A stretch of DNA of 64,000 nucleotides. Source: JALCLA01 sp965653565. Lineage in GTDB: Bacteria; Pseudomonadota; Gammaproteobacteria; Xanthomonadales; Xanthomonadaceae. Positions 18,659 through 26,405 of this stretch are shown in pieces (positions within the stretch are counted from its first letter, which is position 1; every line of letters starts with the position of its first letter). A model generated the notes under the pieces. It searched no databases. It saw only the letters and a program-made list of their open reading frames with translations, and had not been told where the DNA came from. The translations under genes and the position numbers were made by a program. Location of the stretch: assembly GCA_965653565.1 (NCBI GenBank), contig CBFHAI010000012.1:1-64000 (forward strand), read 5' to 3'.

Positions 18659-19822
18659 CTACCCGACCGCTGTGGCTTCGACGTCTCCGGTGCTGCTCTT
18701 GCAGAGCACCACCTCGAAAACGGTCCGCCCCGAGGGCGCGGACTCGACGGTGATCGCGCCCCCATGCCTGAGCGCGATTTCGCGCGCAATGTAGAGGCCA
18801 AGACCCGAACTCGACCGACTGGGCAAAGTGTGTTCCCCGCCGTCTTGCGCGCCGTCCGCGCGGACCAGCGGCAAGAAGATGTTCGATAGCGACTCGGGCG
18901 GAATCTGGGTCCCGTCGTTCGCCACGGAAAACCTCACCTTGTCGACCGAACCGTGCAACTCGGCCAGCACCAAACCATCATGCGTGCCGTGCTGGAGCGC
19001 GTTCACGAGCAGATTGGTCATCAGCTGCCGCAGCGCGACGGCGTCGAACTCGCCCACACAGTCGCCGGAAGTCTTCAGTTCGATGTGGCGGCCTGCAAAC
19101 GTCGACTCTGCGTCGACGATGGCATCGCGACAAACAGCGACGGCATCGGTGGAAGCCCGATGCACGGGCATGGCGCTGCCGAGTTGCACGCGCGTATAGC
19201 CGATCAGGTTCTCGATCATCCCCGCCATGTGCCGCGCCGCGCGCTTCACGCTACCGCCGAGGGCGGCGGTTTGAGCCGGCGTTGCCGAGGGATGGGACAG
19301 CGCCTGCGCGGCGCTGCTGATCGTTGCCAGCGGCGCGCGCAAGTCGTGTCCCAGTACGCCGAGGAACAGATCGCGTGTTGCGTTCGACCTGGCCATGAAG
19401 GCGTCGATCGATTCGGCCAATGCCTGGTCGATCGCTTCGTTGAAGCGGATCACCGGCTCGCCCAGTTGCGCCGCGTCGCCGCCCGCGGCGATCCACAAGC
19501 GCAACACCGTGGCGCGCAGTGCGCGAAACTCCGCCGCCAACTGGATCATCGAAAACTGGCTGGTGAATCGCAACCCGCCGTGGATCGTCGCCGCCGTGGC
19601 GCGAACGGCCGTCGAAGTTTCACCGCGCGACTTCACGCCGCGCATCCGTTCGGACTGATACGTTTCGATATCGTCGGCGATGGCCGTCAGCATCGCCTTG
19701 GCGTGGTCGCGCAAGGCCAGCTTGTCCATCGAATCCGCACCGGGCCCGAGCGTGCGCGCGAATTTCTCCCACTCCGCCACGATGGGTTCCATATCGCTGC
19801 GAATGAAGTCCTGCAGAGTCAC
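18659..19822 (-). CDS. Soluble sensor histidine kinase, orphan
   Basis: A 387-residue kinase without membrane segments. Residues 1-145 are helical and resemble the RsbRD-type N-terminal sensor module. The H-box is LGHDLRAPL with His159, the N-box TNLLVNALQHG with Asn274, and the G-box SSGLGLYIARE near 340. All residues needed for autophosphorylation and ATP binding are present. The start is GTG at 19822, preceded by AAAGGTG. No response regulator lies beside it, so its partner must be encoded elsewhere. The N-terminal domain type is known for sensing small or hydrophobic ligands; that role is inference. Confidence 0.85.
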   Translation of the reverse strand: MTLQDFIRSDMEPIVAEWEKFARTLGPGADSMDKLALRDHAKAMLTAIADDIETYQSERMRGVKSRGETSTAVRATAATIHGGLRFTSQFSMIQLAAEFRALRATVLRLWIAAGGDAAQLGEPVIRFNEAIDQALAESIDAFMARSNATRDLFLGVLGHDLRAPLATISSAAQALSHPSATPAQTAALGGSVKRAARHMAGMIENLIGYTRVQLGSAMPVHRASTDAVAVCRDAIVDAESTFAGRHIELKTSGDCVGEFDAVALRQLMTNLLVNALQHGTHDGLVLAELHGSVDKVRFSVANDGTQIPPESLSNIFLPLVRADGAQDGGEHTLPSRSSSGLGLYIAREIALRHGGAITVESAPSGRTVFEVVLCKSSTGDVEATAVG

Positions 19823-19982
19823 TCGCGCACCTTTCCGTCGACGTGATTCATTTTAGCGCAGAATCGCGGCCCACTTTTTGGCCTCGGATCGCGGTTCGCG
19901 GAAAGCCGGCGCGCACCGACCTGATTGCGTTTCCGCGCCGAACTGGACGATGGACTTGTGCAAGCAATCGCAAAGAACACGG

Positions 19983-20265
19983 GGTTCTTAACCACGGACA
20001 CCCAACGACGCGCACCGCATGTCGACAAGGATTTTCGCTCCCCGCTCAGCGCGATCTTTCCGAAAAGAAACGGACAGCAGAATGGAGCAAACCCAGCTGC
20101 AGCTCGTCATCCGCGACGTCTTTCATCAACAGCCCCCTTCGGATCGGCCGCGCTTACCGTCGCGGCGCCGGCGACGTTCCTGCGGCCGACCCGTCCAGCT
20201 TTGTCGCGCTGGCAATGATCTCGGCGATCGCCGCGGCGGACGCGGCGCGGAACTACGACGCTTAG
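19983..20265 (+). pseudogene. Internally deleted copy of the secreted-protein gene at 22292
   Basis: Bases 19983-20090 match the region just upstream of the gene at 22292 (22175-22280), including the shared CGACAAGG and CAGAATGGAGCA. The sequence then jumps to the last ~180 bases of that gene: CATCCGCGAC, TTCATCAACAGCCCC, CTGGCAATGAT, and the same end GCGACGCTTAGCTTTCCTC. About 320 bases of the middle, including the signal peptide, are missing, and the reading frame is broken. I read this as a segmental duplication followed by deletion. Confidence 0.8.
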
Positions 20266-20291
20266 CTTTCCTCACCCGTTATGCTTGGAAC

Positions 20292-20849
20292 ATGAAGAAC
20301 ATTCGCGTCGCCCACTGGATGCGCCTGGCATGCGCCGTAGCGTTCGCGTCGCTTGGCCTGGAGCTTGGGCTCTGTGGACGCACCGCTGCAGCGCAAGCTC
20401 CCACGCTATACACGCGAGTTCACCCCGTCATCCCGAACTCCGACGATGAGGTTTTCTTTTATTTCTACATCATGGATCCATGCAATATGGATCTTCGGAT
20501 CATCTGCATTGCCACGGTCGGCAATGTGATCACTGTCTCGGTCGATCAAAAGATCGTAGAGCCTCAGCTGCCGGACGGAGCGTACTGTCTCAGCCCGCCT
20601 CCCGACGGCCAAACTCGCGTCTCCCTCGGCTCACTACCAGCGGGCACCTACATCGCACGCGTCGACCACTGGCACCCTGCGTACGACCAAGCGGTTGAGT
20701 TTGTCGTTCTGCCCGCTCCGCAACCCATACCCGTGGGGGGCGGCGCTGTCGGTGTGCTTGCAGTCTTTCTGCTGGCACTGGGCGCGCGTGCCCATGCGAG
20801 CACGTTGCGCATTGCGGATTCGTCAGCCACCCGGTGGGCCGCAAATTAG
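20292..20849 (+). CDS. Small secreted/anchored protein with C-terminal membrane segment
   Basis: 185 residues. An N-terminal signal peptide (about 1-34, ending GRTAAAQA) leads into a ~110-residue beta-rich domain with four Cys. A hinge with prolines (PAPQPIPVGGG) precedes a hydrophobic segment (VGVLAVFLLALGARA) and a short tail. The layout LPAGTYIAR ... VEFVV ... P-I-P ... hydrophobic matches that of the protein at 22292, so the two are probably distant paralogues. The tail resembles tripartite C-terminal sorting signals of the IPTL-CTERM kind, but the match is loose. Function unknown. Confidence 0.65.
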   Translation: MKNIRVAHWMRLACAVAFASLGLELGLCGRTAAAQAPTLYTRVHPVIPNSDDEVFFYFYIMDPCNMDLRIICIATVGNVITVSVDQKIVEPQLPDGAYCLSPPPDGQTRVSLGSLPAGTYIARVDHWHPAYDQAVEFVVLPAPQPIPVGGGAVGVLAVFLLALGARAHASTLRIADSSATRWAAN

Positions 20850-21026
20850 GATTTATTCGCGTCTTTGTGGCGTTACATCGTTTGGCACAAGCAGCTTGCT
20901 GAGCAGCTGCGCGGCGCTTCCGAGGGACGCGACATGAGCACCTTCTCCGCGGCCGGGGGATAGATATACGACTCGCACGGCGAAGCCGCAACAGCCCGAC
21001 GCGAGCCGGCACAGATTCCTTATGGC

Positions 21027-21332
21027 TCAGGCGGCCTTGTGCATGACGGACACTTCGCGCTCGATCTTCTTGCCGGTCGAGATCTCGGCCACGCGCAGGT
21101 CATACATCGCCTGCAAGTTCAGCCAGAACTGCGGCGTGCTGTCCAAGTAACGCGCCAGGCGCAAGGCGGTGTCTGCCGACACGCCGCGCCGCTCGCGGAC
21201 GATGTCGTTGATGCGCGGCGCGGGCACGTTCAGCGCCTTGGCCAGGGCATTGGCGCTCATGCCCAGCTCCTTCAGGTAATCCTCGCGCAGGATTTCGCCG
21301 GGGTGCACCGGTCGCATGCCGTTCTTCAACAT
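21027..21332 (-). CDS. higA: HigA-family antitoxin
   Basis: A 101-residue HTH (XRE) antitoxin with the HigA signature RPVHPGEILREDYL, then HTH LGMSANALAKALNVPAPRIN and DTALRLARYLDSTPQFWLNL. It neutralises HigB and represses the operon. ATG 21332 is preceded by AGAGG; it lies 13 bases after the higB stop, so the order is toxin first, as usual for higBA. The gene is intact while its toxin partner is frameshifted. Confidence 0.93.
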   Translation of the reverse strand: MLKNGMRPVHPGEILREDYLKELGMSANALAKALNVPAPRINDIVRERRGVSADTALRLARYLDSTPQFWLNLQAMYDLRVAEISTGKKIEREVSVMHKAA

Positions 21333-21345
21333 TGCCAATACCTCT

Positions 21346-21625
21346 TCAGTGATAGTCCACTATCTCGACCTGCTCGGCGTGCTGACCGCTCCACACGAGG
21401 CAGATGCGGAACTGGTCGTTGATCCGGATGCTGTGCTGCCCGGCCCCGATTGCCCTTGAGCGCTTTGAGCCGGTTGCCTGGTGGTGAGCCCAAATCGCGA
21501 AGCTCATAGGCGGCTTCAAGCTGCCCCAGCTTGCGGTTTGCGACGGCGGCGATGCCCGCAAACCGACGCGATTTGCCCATCTCGAAGAGCGTCTGCGTGT
21601 CCGCGCAGCGGAAGCCCAGTATCAT
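21346..21625 (-). pseudogene. higB: HigB/RelE-type mRNA interferase, frameshifted
   Basis: The N-terminal frame reads MILGFRCADTQTLFEMGKS ... RLKALKGNR and the C-terminal frame reads AGQHSIRINDQFRICLVW ... VEIVDYH. Together they make a normal ~92-residue HigB toxin. The two are out of register by one base. A run of four C on the plus strand (21444-21447) has one more base than an open frame needs. If real, the toxin is inactive or needs slippage; if a sequencing error, the gene is intact. The ATG at 21625 overlaps a TGA in the upstream radC-like reading frame. Confidence 0.85.
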
Positions 21626-21632
21626 GGGGAAA

Positions 21633-21656
21633 CCGTATAACGGATAACGTTAACCG
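21633..21656. promoter_or_regulatory. Inverted repeats upstream of higBA (operator candidate)
   Basis: CCGT-ATA-ACGG (21633-21643) is followed by CGGATAACGTTAACCG (21641-21656), a near-perfect palindrome centred on AACGTT. They lie 8-31 bases before the higB start on the minus strand, where HigA-type repressors usually bind. Assignment rests on position and symmetry. Confidence 0.5.
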
Positions 21657-22104
21657 GCAAGCAGGACGGTACCGACAGCAGTCGCCCCCTCCCCACCACG
21701 AAGCGCTCCAACAACCGCACCTCGAACAACGCCAGCGCCTCGCGTAACCGCGCGGTCAGCGCGACATCCGTCGCACTCGGCAACGCCACGCCGCTCGGGT
21801 GGTTGTGCGCCAGGATCATCGCCCGCGCATTGCGCTGCAACGCCAACTGCACGACCACGCGCGGATCGATCTGCGCGCGATCCACCGCGCCCTTCGCCAG
21901 CACCTCGCACGCGATGATGCGGTGGTGGCCATCGAGCCACTCGGCGTGCAGTTCTTCGTGCAGCAGCCCGGCCAGGCGCAGGCGCAAGAACCGCTCCGCC
22001 TGTCGCGAATTGTGGATGCAACCGCTGCGCTGCAACCGCCGCAACAGAATCGCTTCCGCACGCGCGAGCAGCGCATCCTGGCGTCGACGTCGCGCGGCAC
22101 TCAT
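21650..22104 (-). pseudogene. RadC-like JAMM-domain protein, copy 1, C-terminal frameshift
   Basis: About 150 residues of a short RadC-family protein (MPN/JAB domain). It has the complete metal motif HNHPSG plus S-x2-D (H-x-H-x7-S-x2-D) and the preceding LAKGAVDRAQIDPR. The N-terminus is a basic helix. Compared with the copy at 25318, one C is missing from a run (four C at 21691-21694 against five at 25368-25372). The frame after VVG therefore runs on to 21622, where its TGA overlaps the higB ATG. Restoring the base gives VVGEGATAVGTVLLAG and a stop at 21650. RadC proteins are tied to genomic islands; their biochemical role is unsettled. Confidence 0.8.
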
Positions 22105-22291
22105 CGACTTGCAACGCCTGTCCATAACTCCGTGTCGTTGCGTACCGCGCTGAGACGCCATCAAAAGAACTCGGGTTTCCAAACCACCGGCATTCAACGA
22201 CGCGCACTGCGCGTCGACAAGGGGGCGTTCGCTCCGCGCTCAAGCGCGGTCTTTCTGAGAACTAGAAAGGACGGCAGAATGGAGCACACCG

Positions 22292-22783
22292 ATGAAACGC
22301 CACGCTTCCCTTGCAACAATCGCGCTCGCTGCGGCGCTGACGTCGAGCCCCGCGAAGGCTTTCATAGAGGACCCGTTCGTCACTCCGACGATCCCGACCT
22401 CACGCACGCCAATCTCCGTGAATGTGCACGCGGGTGGCTGCCATGGATTTTTCGACCAGGTCGACGAGGCGGAGTTGGTAGTGACGGGGCCCGCAGAATT
22501 GCAGCTCATCACGGATGGCGCGGTGCCGGAGCCTGGGCATCCGTTCTGCATCTATCCCGACTACGTCTACCGTTTCGACATCGGAATGCTACCGACGGGG
22601 TCGTATACGCTGCGGCTCTTCATCCGCGACGCCTTCCATCAACAGCCCCTGCCCTTCGGATCGGTGGAGTTCACCGTTGCGGCGCCGACGACGATACCTG
22701 CTACCGACCGGTCCAGCCTTGTCGTGCTGGCAATGATCTTCGCGATCGCAGCGGCGGCCGCGGCGCGAAACCGCGACGCTTAG
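22292..22783 (+). CDS. Small secreted protein with C-terminal hydrophobic tail
   Basis: 163 residues. A signal peptide (ASLATIALAAALTSSPAKA) is followed by a ~105-residue beta-sandwich-like domain with two Cys, LPTGSYTLRLF and a V-E-F-T-V strand. Then come I-P-A-T, a hydrophobic stretch (LVVLAMIFAIAAAAAA) and R-N-R. This ending resembles a C-terminal sorting signal. ATG 22292 follows GGAG. A deleted duplicate lies at 19983-20265 and a distant paralogue at 20292. Function unknown; the following gene is a subtilase remnant. Confidence 0.7.
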   Translation: MKRHASLATIALAAALTSSPAKAFIEDPFVTPTIPTSRTPISVNVHAGGCHGFFDQVDEAELVVTGPAELQLITDGAVPEPGHPFCIYPDYVYRFDIGMLPTGSYTLRLFIRDAFHQQPLPFGSVEFTVAAPTTIPATDRSSLVVLAMIFAIAAAAAARNRDA

Positions 22784-22797
22784 CTTTCCTCGCGTGC

Positions 22798-23580
22798 GTG
22801 TCGTTGTTCCATATCCTTGCAACGGCCGTGCAAGCGCAGGAACTCTCTGCACGTGCTGCTTTCGGCTGACCAGAACGCGCCGAGTGCCGCCTCTATCGTC
22901 GAGGGCTTCGACTTTGCCGCAGGCGGGTCATCTCCGCTACCGGGCTTGGCCGCCGAGTCGCCACAGGACGCGGAGTATCTGATTCCCACGCGCGCCACGG
23001 GTGCTTTTGCCGAGTACTTGAGCGCGTATCCCGACAGTCCGCGCGCGCGATTGGAGCGTTACATCATCGTGCAGTACCCCGGGGGTGCGAATCTCACCTC
23101 AGCGCGCAACGCCCTGCTCGCCGACCCGGCAGTCGAGCACGCACACGTGCCCGCAGCGGCGCACTTCGTTGTTCCGCCCGGCATTGTCGCGACGCGCGCG
23201 CTAAGCGCCAGCACGCCAGCGCAGGCAGCCGGCGACTGGCATGGAACGATCGGTGTGCCGGATATCTGGGATATCGCCGGCGGCTGGGCACTCGTTGGCA
23301 CCGTTGACAACGTATTGCGATCGCCCACCCGGACCTTTCGCCATTTGTCGGCGCAACTTTTCAGGGCGGAAACTTCCTGCCGTCCCTCTCGTTCGATGTC
23401 GGGCGCGCTGGCCTGGCGGGTTGCCAGCAGGCCGGGAACTGCATCGAGCCGAATCCGGACGAAGCCCAGCCGATTGCCGTGGCGGTCGGCGGCAACTGCG
23501 ATCCGGACGGTGACGGCATGGCCACGCCCGCCTCTACCGGCCATGGAACCCACGTCGCTGGCCTGGTCGCCGCGCGCGGA
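22798..23580 (+). pseudogene. Subtilase (S8) remnant: frameshifted and truncated
   Basis: Reading across frames gives a signal-like piece (VSLFHILATAVQAQELSA), an I9-like propeptide region (ARLERYIIVQYPGGA), then GTIGVPDIWDIAGG and VGTVDN. After a one-base loss near 23310 it continues GIAIAHPDLSPFVG ... STGHGTHVAGLVAARG. The catalytic Asp (V-D-N) and His (GHGTH) regions are present, but the sequence stops there. From 23581 it is replaced by a radC fragment, so the Ser half is gone. A further one-base slip near 22867 separates the signal-like piece from the propeptide. Clearly non-functional. Confidence 0.82.
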
Positions 23581-23706
23581 GACGGCGTGCAGTTCCTCGT
23601 GCAACCGTCCGGCCAGGCGCAGGCGCAAAAACCGCTCCGCCTGTCGCGGATTATCGATACGACCGCTGCGCTGCAAGCGCCGCAGCAGGATCGCCTCCGC
23701 ACGCCA
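23581..23706 (-). pseudogene. RadC-like gene fragment (copy 2)
   Basis: About 125 bases nearly identical to 25618-25741 in the intact radC-like copy. They encode EAILLRRLQRSGRIDNP and LRLRLAGRLHEELHAV on the minus strand. Neither the JAMM motif nor a start remains. Its left edge is the exact point where the subtilase gene is cut, suggesting recombination involving radC copies. The bases 23707-23775 are not recognisable. Confidence 0.85.
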
Positions 23707-23775
23707 CGCTGTGGCGGGTCGTCTGGGGGGGTAATCCAGAACGCCATCTCTGACTTGCGGGCAGCCGCGCCGGCT

Positions 23776-23824
23776 TGTTCCAAAATGTCGGTAGTTGTTC
23801 ACAAACTACCGACACTATGGAACA
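23776..23824. promoter_or_regulatory. 49-bp two-part palindrome upstream of abiE genes (AbiEi operator candidate)
   Basis: Outer arms TGTTCCA (23776-23782) and TGGAACA (23818-23824) and inner arms TGTCGGTAGTT (23786-23796) and AACTACCGACA (23804-23814) are all perfect. They have symmetrical three-base gaps and a seven-base centre. The element ends 8 bases before the GTG start of the antitoxin gene. AbiEi antitoxins are known to repress their own operon by binding inverted repeats at the promoter, so this is the expected operator. Confidence 0.85.
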
Positions 23825-23832
23825 CTGTATGA

Positions 23833-24435
23833 GTGGCGACCCGACCTCCCAGCGCACAGGCACTCATCCGTCGCAGGGGCGCCATGCGCTCCCGTGACCT
23901 GGTCCAGGCCGGAATCGCGCGCACGCAACTGTCGCGCCTGGTAGCGATAGGCGAACTGGTTCGACTCTCGCGTGGTGTCTACGCCTTGCCTGGCACCGCA
24001 TCGACCGACGACGACGATGGCCTGCAACGAGTAGCCGAACGCATCCCCGGTGTGCGCCTTTGCCTGCTGACGGCGCTGCGGCTGCATGGCCTGACCACGC
24101 AAGCCCCTTTCGAAGTCTGGATCGCCATCGGCAACAAGGACCGCCCTCCCCGCCTGGAGTGGCCCTCGCTTCGAGTCGTACGTTTCTCAGGAACAGCCCT
24201 TACCGCCGGTCTCGAGAGCCGCAAGCTCGGGGCCAGAATTGTGCGCCTGACCAACGTTCCGAAAACGGTCGCCGACTGCTTCAAGTTCCGCTCACTCGTC
24301 GGCCTGGACGTGGCAATCGAAGCACTGCGCGATGCCCTGCGCGCGCGCAAGACCACGGTGGACCAACTCTGGAAGTACGCCCAGATATGTCGCGTGGCCA
24401 AGATCATGCGTCCGTACCTGGAAGCGCTGGCGTGA
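23833..24435 (+). CDS. abiEi: AbiEi-type antitoxin/transcriptional regulator
   Basis: 200 residues. The N-terminal winged helix (AMRSRDLVQAGIARTQLSRL, then VRLSRGVYAL) is that of the AbiEi_4-type antitoxin. The C-terminal domain includes RLTNVPKTVADCFKFRS and IEALRDALRAR. It represses the operon and counters the AbiEii nucleotidyltransferase (type IV toxin-antitoxin, phage abortive infection). The start is GTG 23833; the ATG at 23829 is in another frame and closes early. It is followed by the toxin gene with a GTGA overlap. Confidence 0.9.
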   Translation: MATRPPSAQALIRRRGAMRSRDLVQAGIARTQLSRLVAIGELVRLSRGVYALPGTASTDDDDGLQRVAERIPGVRLCLLTALRLHGLTTQAPFEVWIAIGNKDRPPRLEWPSLRVVRFSGTALTAGLESRKLGARIVRLTNVPKTVADCFKFRSLVGLDVAIEALRDALRARKTTVDQLWKYAQICRVAKIMRPYLEALA

Positions 24436-25288
24436 AACCGGAGTCGCCTGCGGCGAACCGAGTCGCTTCGATCCGACAACGCCTGCTGGATCGCGCCCGA
24501 GCGCGCAGTGAAGACTTCCAGTTGCTGCTCGATCGATTTGCGGTTGAGCGCCTTCTTTACCGCCTGTCCATTTCGCCGCACGAGATCAGTTGTTGCTCAA
24601 GGGAGCGACGCTATTCGCCATCTGGTTCGACCAACCGCACCGCCCGACGCGCGACGCCGACTTTCTGGGATTCGGAACGCCCGACCCGGCAAGACTCGCG
24701 ACCATCGTGCGCGATCTGTGCGCCATCGAATCCGACGACGGCCTGCACTTCGAGCCGCGCAGCATCGAGGTGGAAGCGATTCGCGAGCATGCAAGCTACG
24801 AAGGCTTGCGCATCCGACTGCATGCCCTGCTCGGAACCGCGCGTTGCCACGTCCAATGGGATGTCGGATTCGGCGACGCCGTCACCCCGAGTCCGCTGGA
24901 AAGCGAGTTCCCGGCGTTGCTTGACGACATGCCCCGGCCTCGCCTGCGCGTGTACCCGCGCGAAACTGTCTTTGCCGAGAAACTGGAAGCGATTGCCACG
25001 CTAGGCATCGCCAACAGCAGGATGAAGGACTACTACGACCTGCTTGCACTGGCGCGCGAAGGCGCGATGAACAAGACCGTCCTCGGGACAGCCATCCGCG
25101 CCACCTTCGAGCGGCGCAGAACGGAGCTGCCGCGCCGCGCACCGTTCGGCCTGTCAGAAGCTTTCTCCGCAGACGCTCAGAAGCGAGCGCAGTGGGAAGC
25201 TTTCCTGCGAAGGAACCGCCTCCCTGCGCCGGATCTGACTACCGTTGTCGAAGAACTCCGGGGGTTCGTCCTGACCCTCGGACTTTAG
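24432..25288 (+). pseudogene. abiEii: AbiEii-type nucleotidyltransferase toxin, frameshifted
   Basis: A GTG start at 24432 overlaps the antitoxin stop. The first frame reads NRVASIRQRLLDRARA ... FAVERLLYRLSISPH; the second continues DQLLLKGATLFAIWFD, RPTRDADFLG, and ends in the usual helical domain (KDYYDLLALAREG). Joined, they give the ~285-residue AbiEii/AbiGii toxin with the K-G-A and D-A-D nucleotidyltransferase motifs. One base is missing near 24579-24583, splitting the frame. An internal ATG at 24590 could give a 232-residue protein that lacks the N-terminal helices. Either the toxin is inactivated or the base is a sequence error. Confidence 0.85.
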
Positions 25289-25317
25289 CGTCCGCCGCCT
25301 CGCACGCCGCACCCGGT

Positions 25318-25809
25318 TCATCGCGACGCGAGACGTGCCACGGGATCCACCGAGACCGCAGCCCCCTCCCCCACCACGAAGTGCTCCAACAACCGCACCT
25401 CGAACAGCTCCAGCGCCTCGCGCAACCGTGCGGTCAGCGCGACATCCGTCGCACTCGGCACCGCCACGCCGCTCGGGTGGTTGTGCGCCAGGATCACCGC
25501 CCGCGCATTGCGCTGCAACGCCAACTGCACGACCACGCGCGGATCGATCTGCGCGCGATCCACCGCGCCCTTCGCCAGCACCTCGCACGCGATGATGCGG
25601 TGGTGGCCATCGAGCCAGACGGCGTGCAGTTCCTCGTGCAAGCGCCCGGCCAGGCGCAGGCGCAAGAACCGCTCCGCCTGTCGCGGATTGTCGATGCGAC
25701 CGCTGCGCTGCAACCGCCGCAGCAGGATCGCCTCCGCACGCGCGAGCAACGCATCCTCCCGTCGACGTCGCGACGCGTGCGTGGCAGCAGACAACGGCGA
25801 ACCGGCCAT
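25318..25809 (-). CDS. RadC-like JAMM/MPN-domain protein, intact copy 3
   Basis: 163 residues, shorter than the ~225 of classical RadC because the N-terminal helix-hairpin-helix region is reduced to a basic helix. The MPN domain is complete: RLHEELHAVWLDGHHR, then HNHPSGVAVPSATD, matching H-x-H-x7-S-x2-D, then LLEHFVVGEG. ATG 25809 is the start nearest to the conserved region; the frame is open to 25956 with poor-looking sequence. Two partial or broken copies lie at 21650 and 23581. Such genes sit on mobile islands, often near toxin-antitoxin and restriction genes, as here. Confidence 0.85.
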   Translation of the reverse strand: MAGSPLSAATHASRRRREDALLARAEAILLRRLQRSGRIDNPRQAERFLRLRLAGRLHEELHAVWLDGHHRIIACEVLAKGAVDRAQIDPRVVVQLALQRNARAVILAHNHPSGVAVPSATDVALTARLREALELFEVRLLEHFVVGEGAAVSVDPVARLASR

Positions 25810-26162
25810 GCGGGCCTCCGGGGTGGCGAACGGTGCGCGGTTGACATACCGGCACGCGACCGGCGGGCCTTGCGACCCCCGCGCACCGCCGCCGTAAGTC
25901 CGGCGGAATGGCCATGCGCATGGAGCGCGGGCACGAAAAACGCGCCTCGCGGGCATGCGGTGGCGCGTCGATGCGCGCGTGCCGGGATGTCAAACCCGAC
26001 CGCGGATTGGGCCGCGGCGAGTCGATGCTACGCTCGCCGAACCCTCTGCAGCAAGAACCGTGAAAGGCCTCTTCGCCAAGTCTGGCGTCCCCTCTTCGCA
26101 ACGACTCCAGGCATCAAATAACCCAAAATGGGGTATTCCATTTCGGGCTTTAGCCTCGCGTC
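25810..26162. promoter_or_regulatory. Intergenic with inverted repeat before controller gene (C-box candidate)
   Basis: The 353-base gap has no supported gene. At 26122-26147 CCCAAAATGG and CCATTTCGGG form an inverted repeat with one mismatch and a GGTATT spacer. It ends 15 bases before the GTG of the controller-like gene. Restriction controllers bind symmetrical boxes just upstream of their own operon, so this is a candidate site. The remainder of the gap shows nothing I can name. Confidence 0.5.
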
Positions 26163-26405
26163 GTGGCGAAAACCCTTTACGGCCCCGAGTACACGCAGCT
26201 GCGCCAATTGTTGGTCGCGGCACGGGAGCGCGCGGGACTGACCCAAGCAGAACTCGCCGCCCGCTTGAACCGAGCGCAGTCATTTGTATCCAAGTATGAG
26301 AAAGGTGAGCGGCGACTCGATGTCGTGGAATTCGTCCACGCCTGCAGTTGCATCGGGGTAGACGCACCAAGGTTGCTCGCCGATGCGATCAAGGTGCGCA
26401 AATGA
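26163..26405 (+). CDS. XRE-family controller-like protein of the restriction module
   Basis: 80 residues, nearly all one helix-turn-helix domain (RAGLTQAELAARLNRAQSFV, then SKYEKGERRLDVVEF). Size and position match C proteins of C-R-M systems, which time expression of the endonuclease after the methyltransferase has protected host DNA. The start is GTG 26163. The TGA overlaps the ATG of the endonuclease-like gene (ATGA), so the two are translationally coupled. It could alternatively be a plain XRE regulator. Confidence 0.8.
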   Translation: MAKTLYGPEYTQLRQLLVAARERAGLTQAELAARLNRAQSFVSKYEKGERRLDVVEFVHACSCIGVDAPRLLADAIKVRK

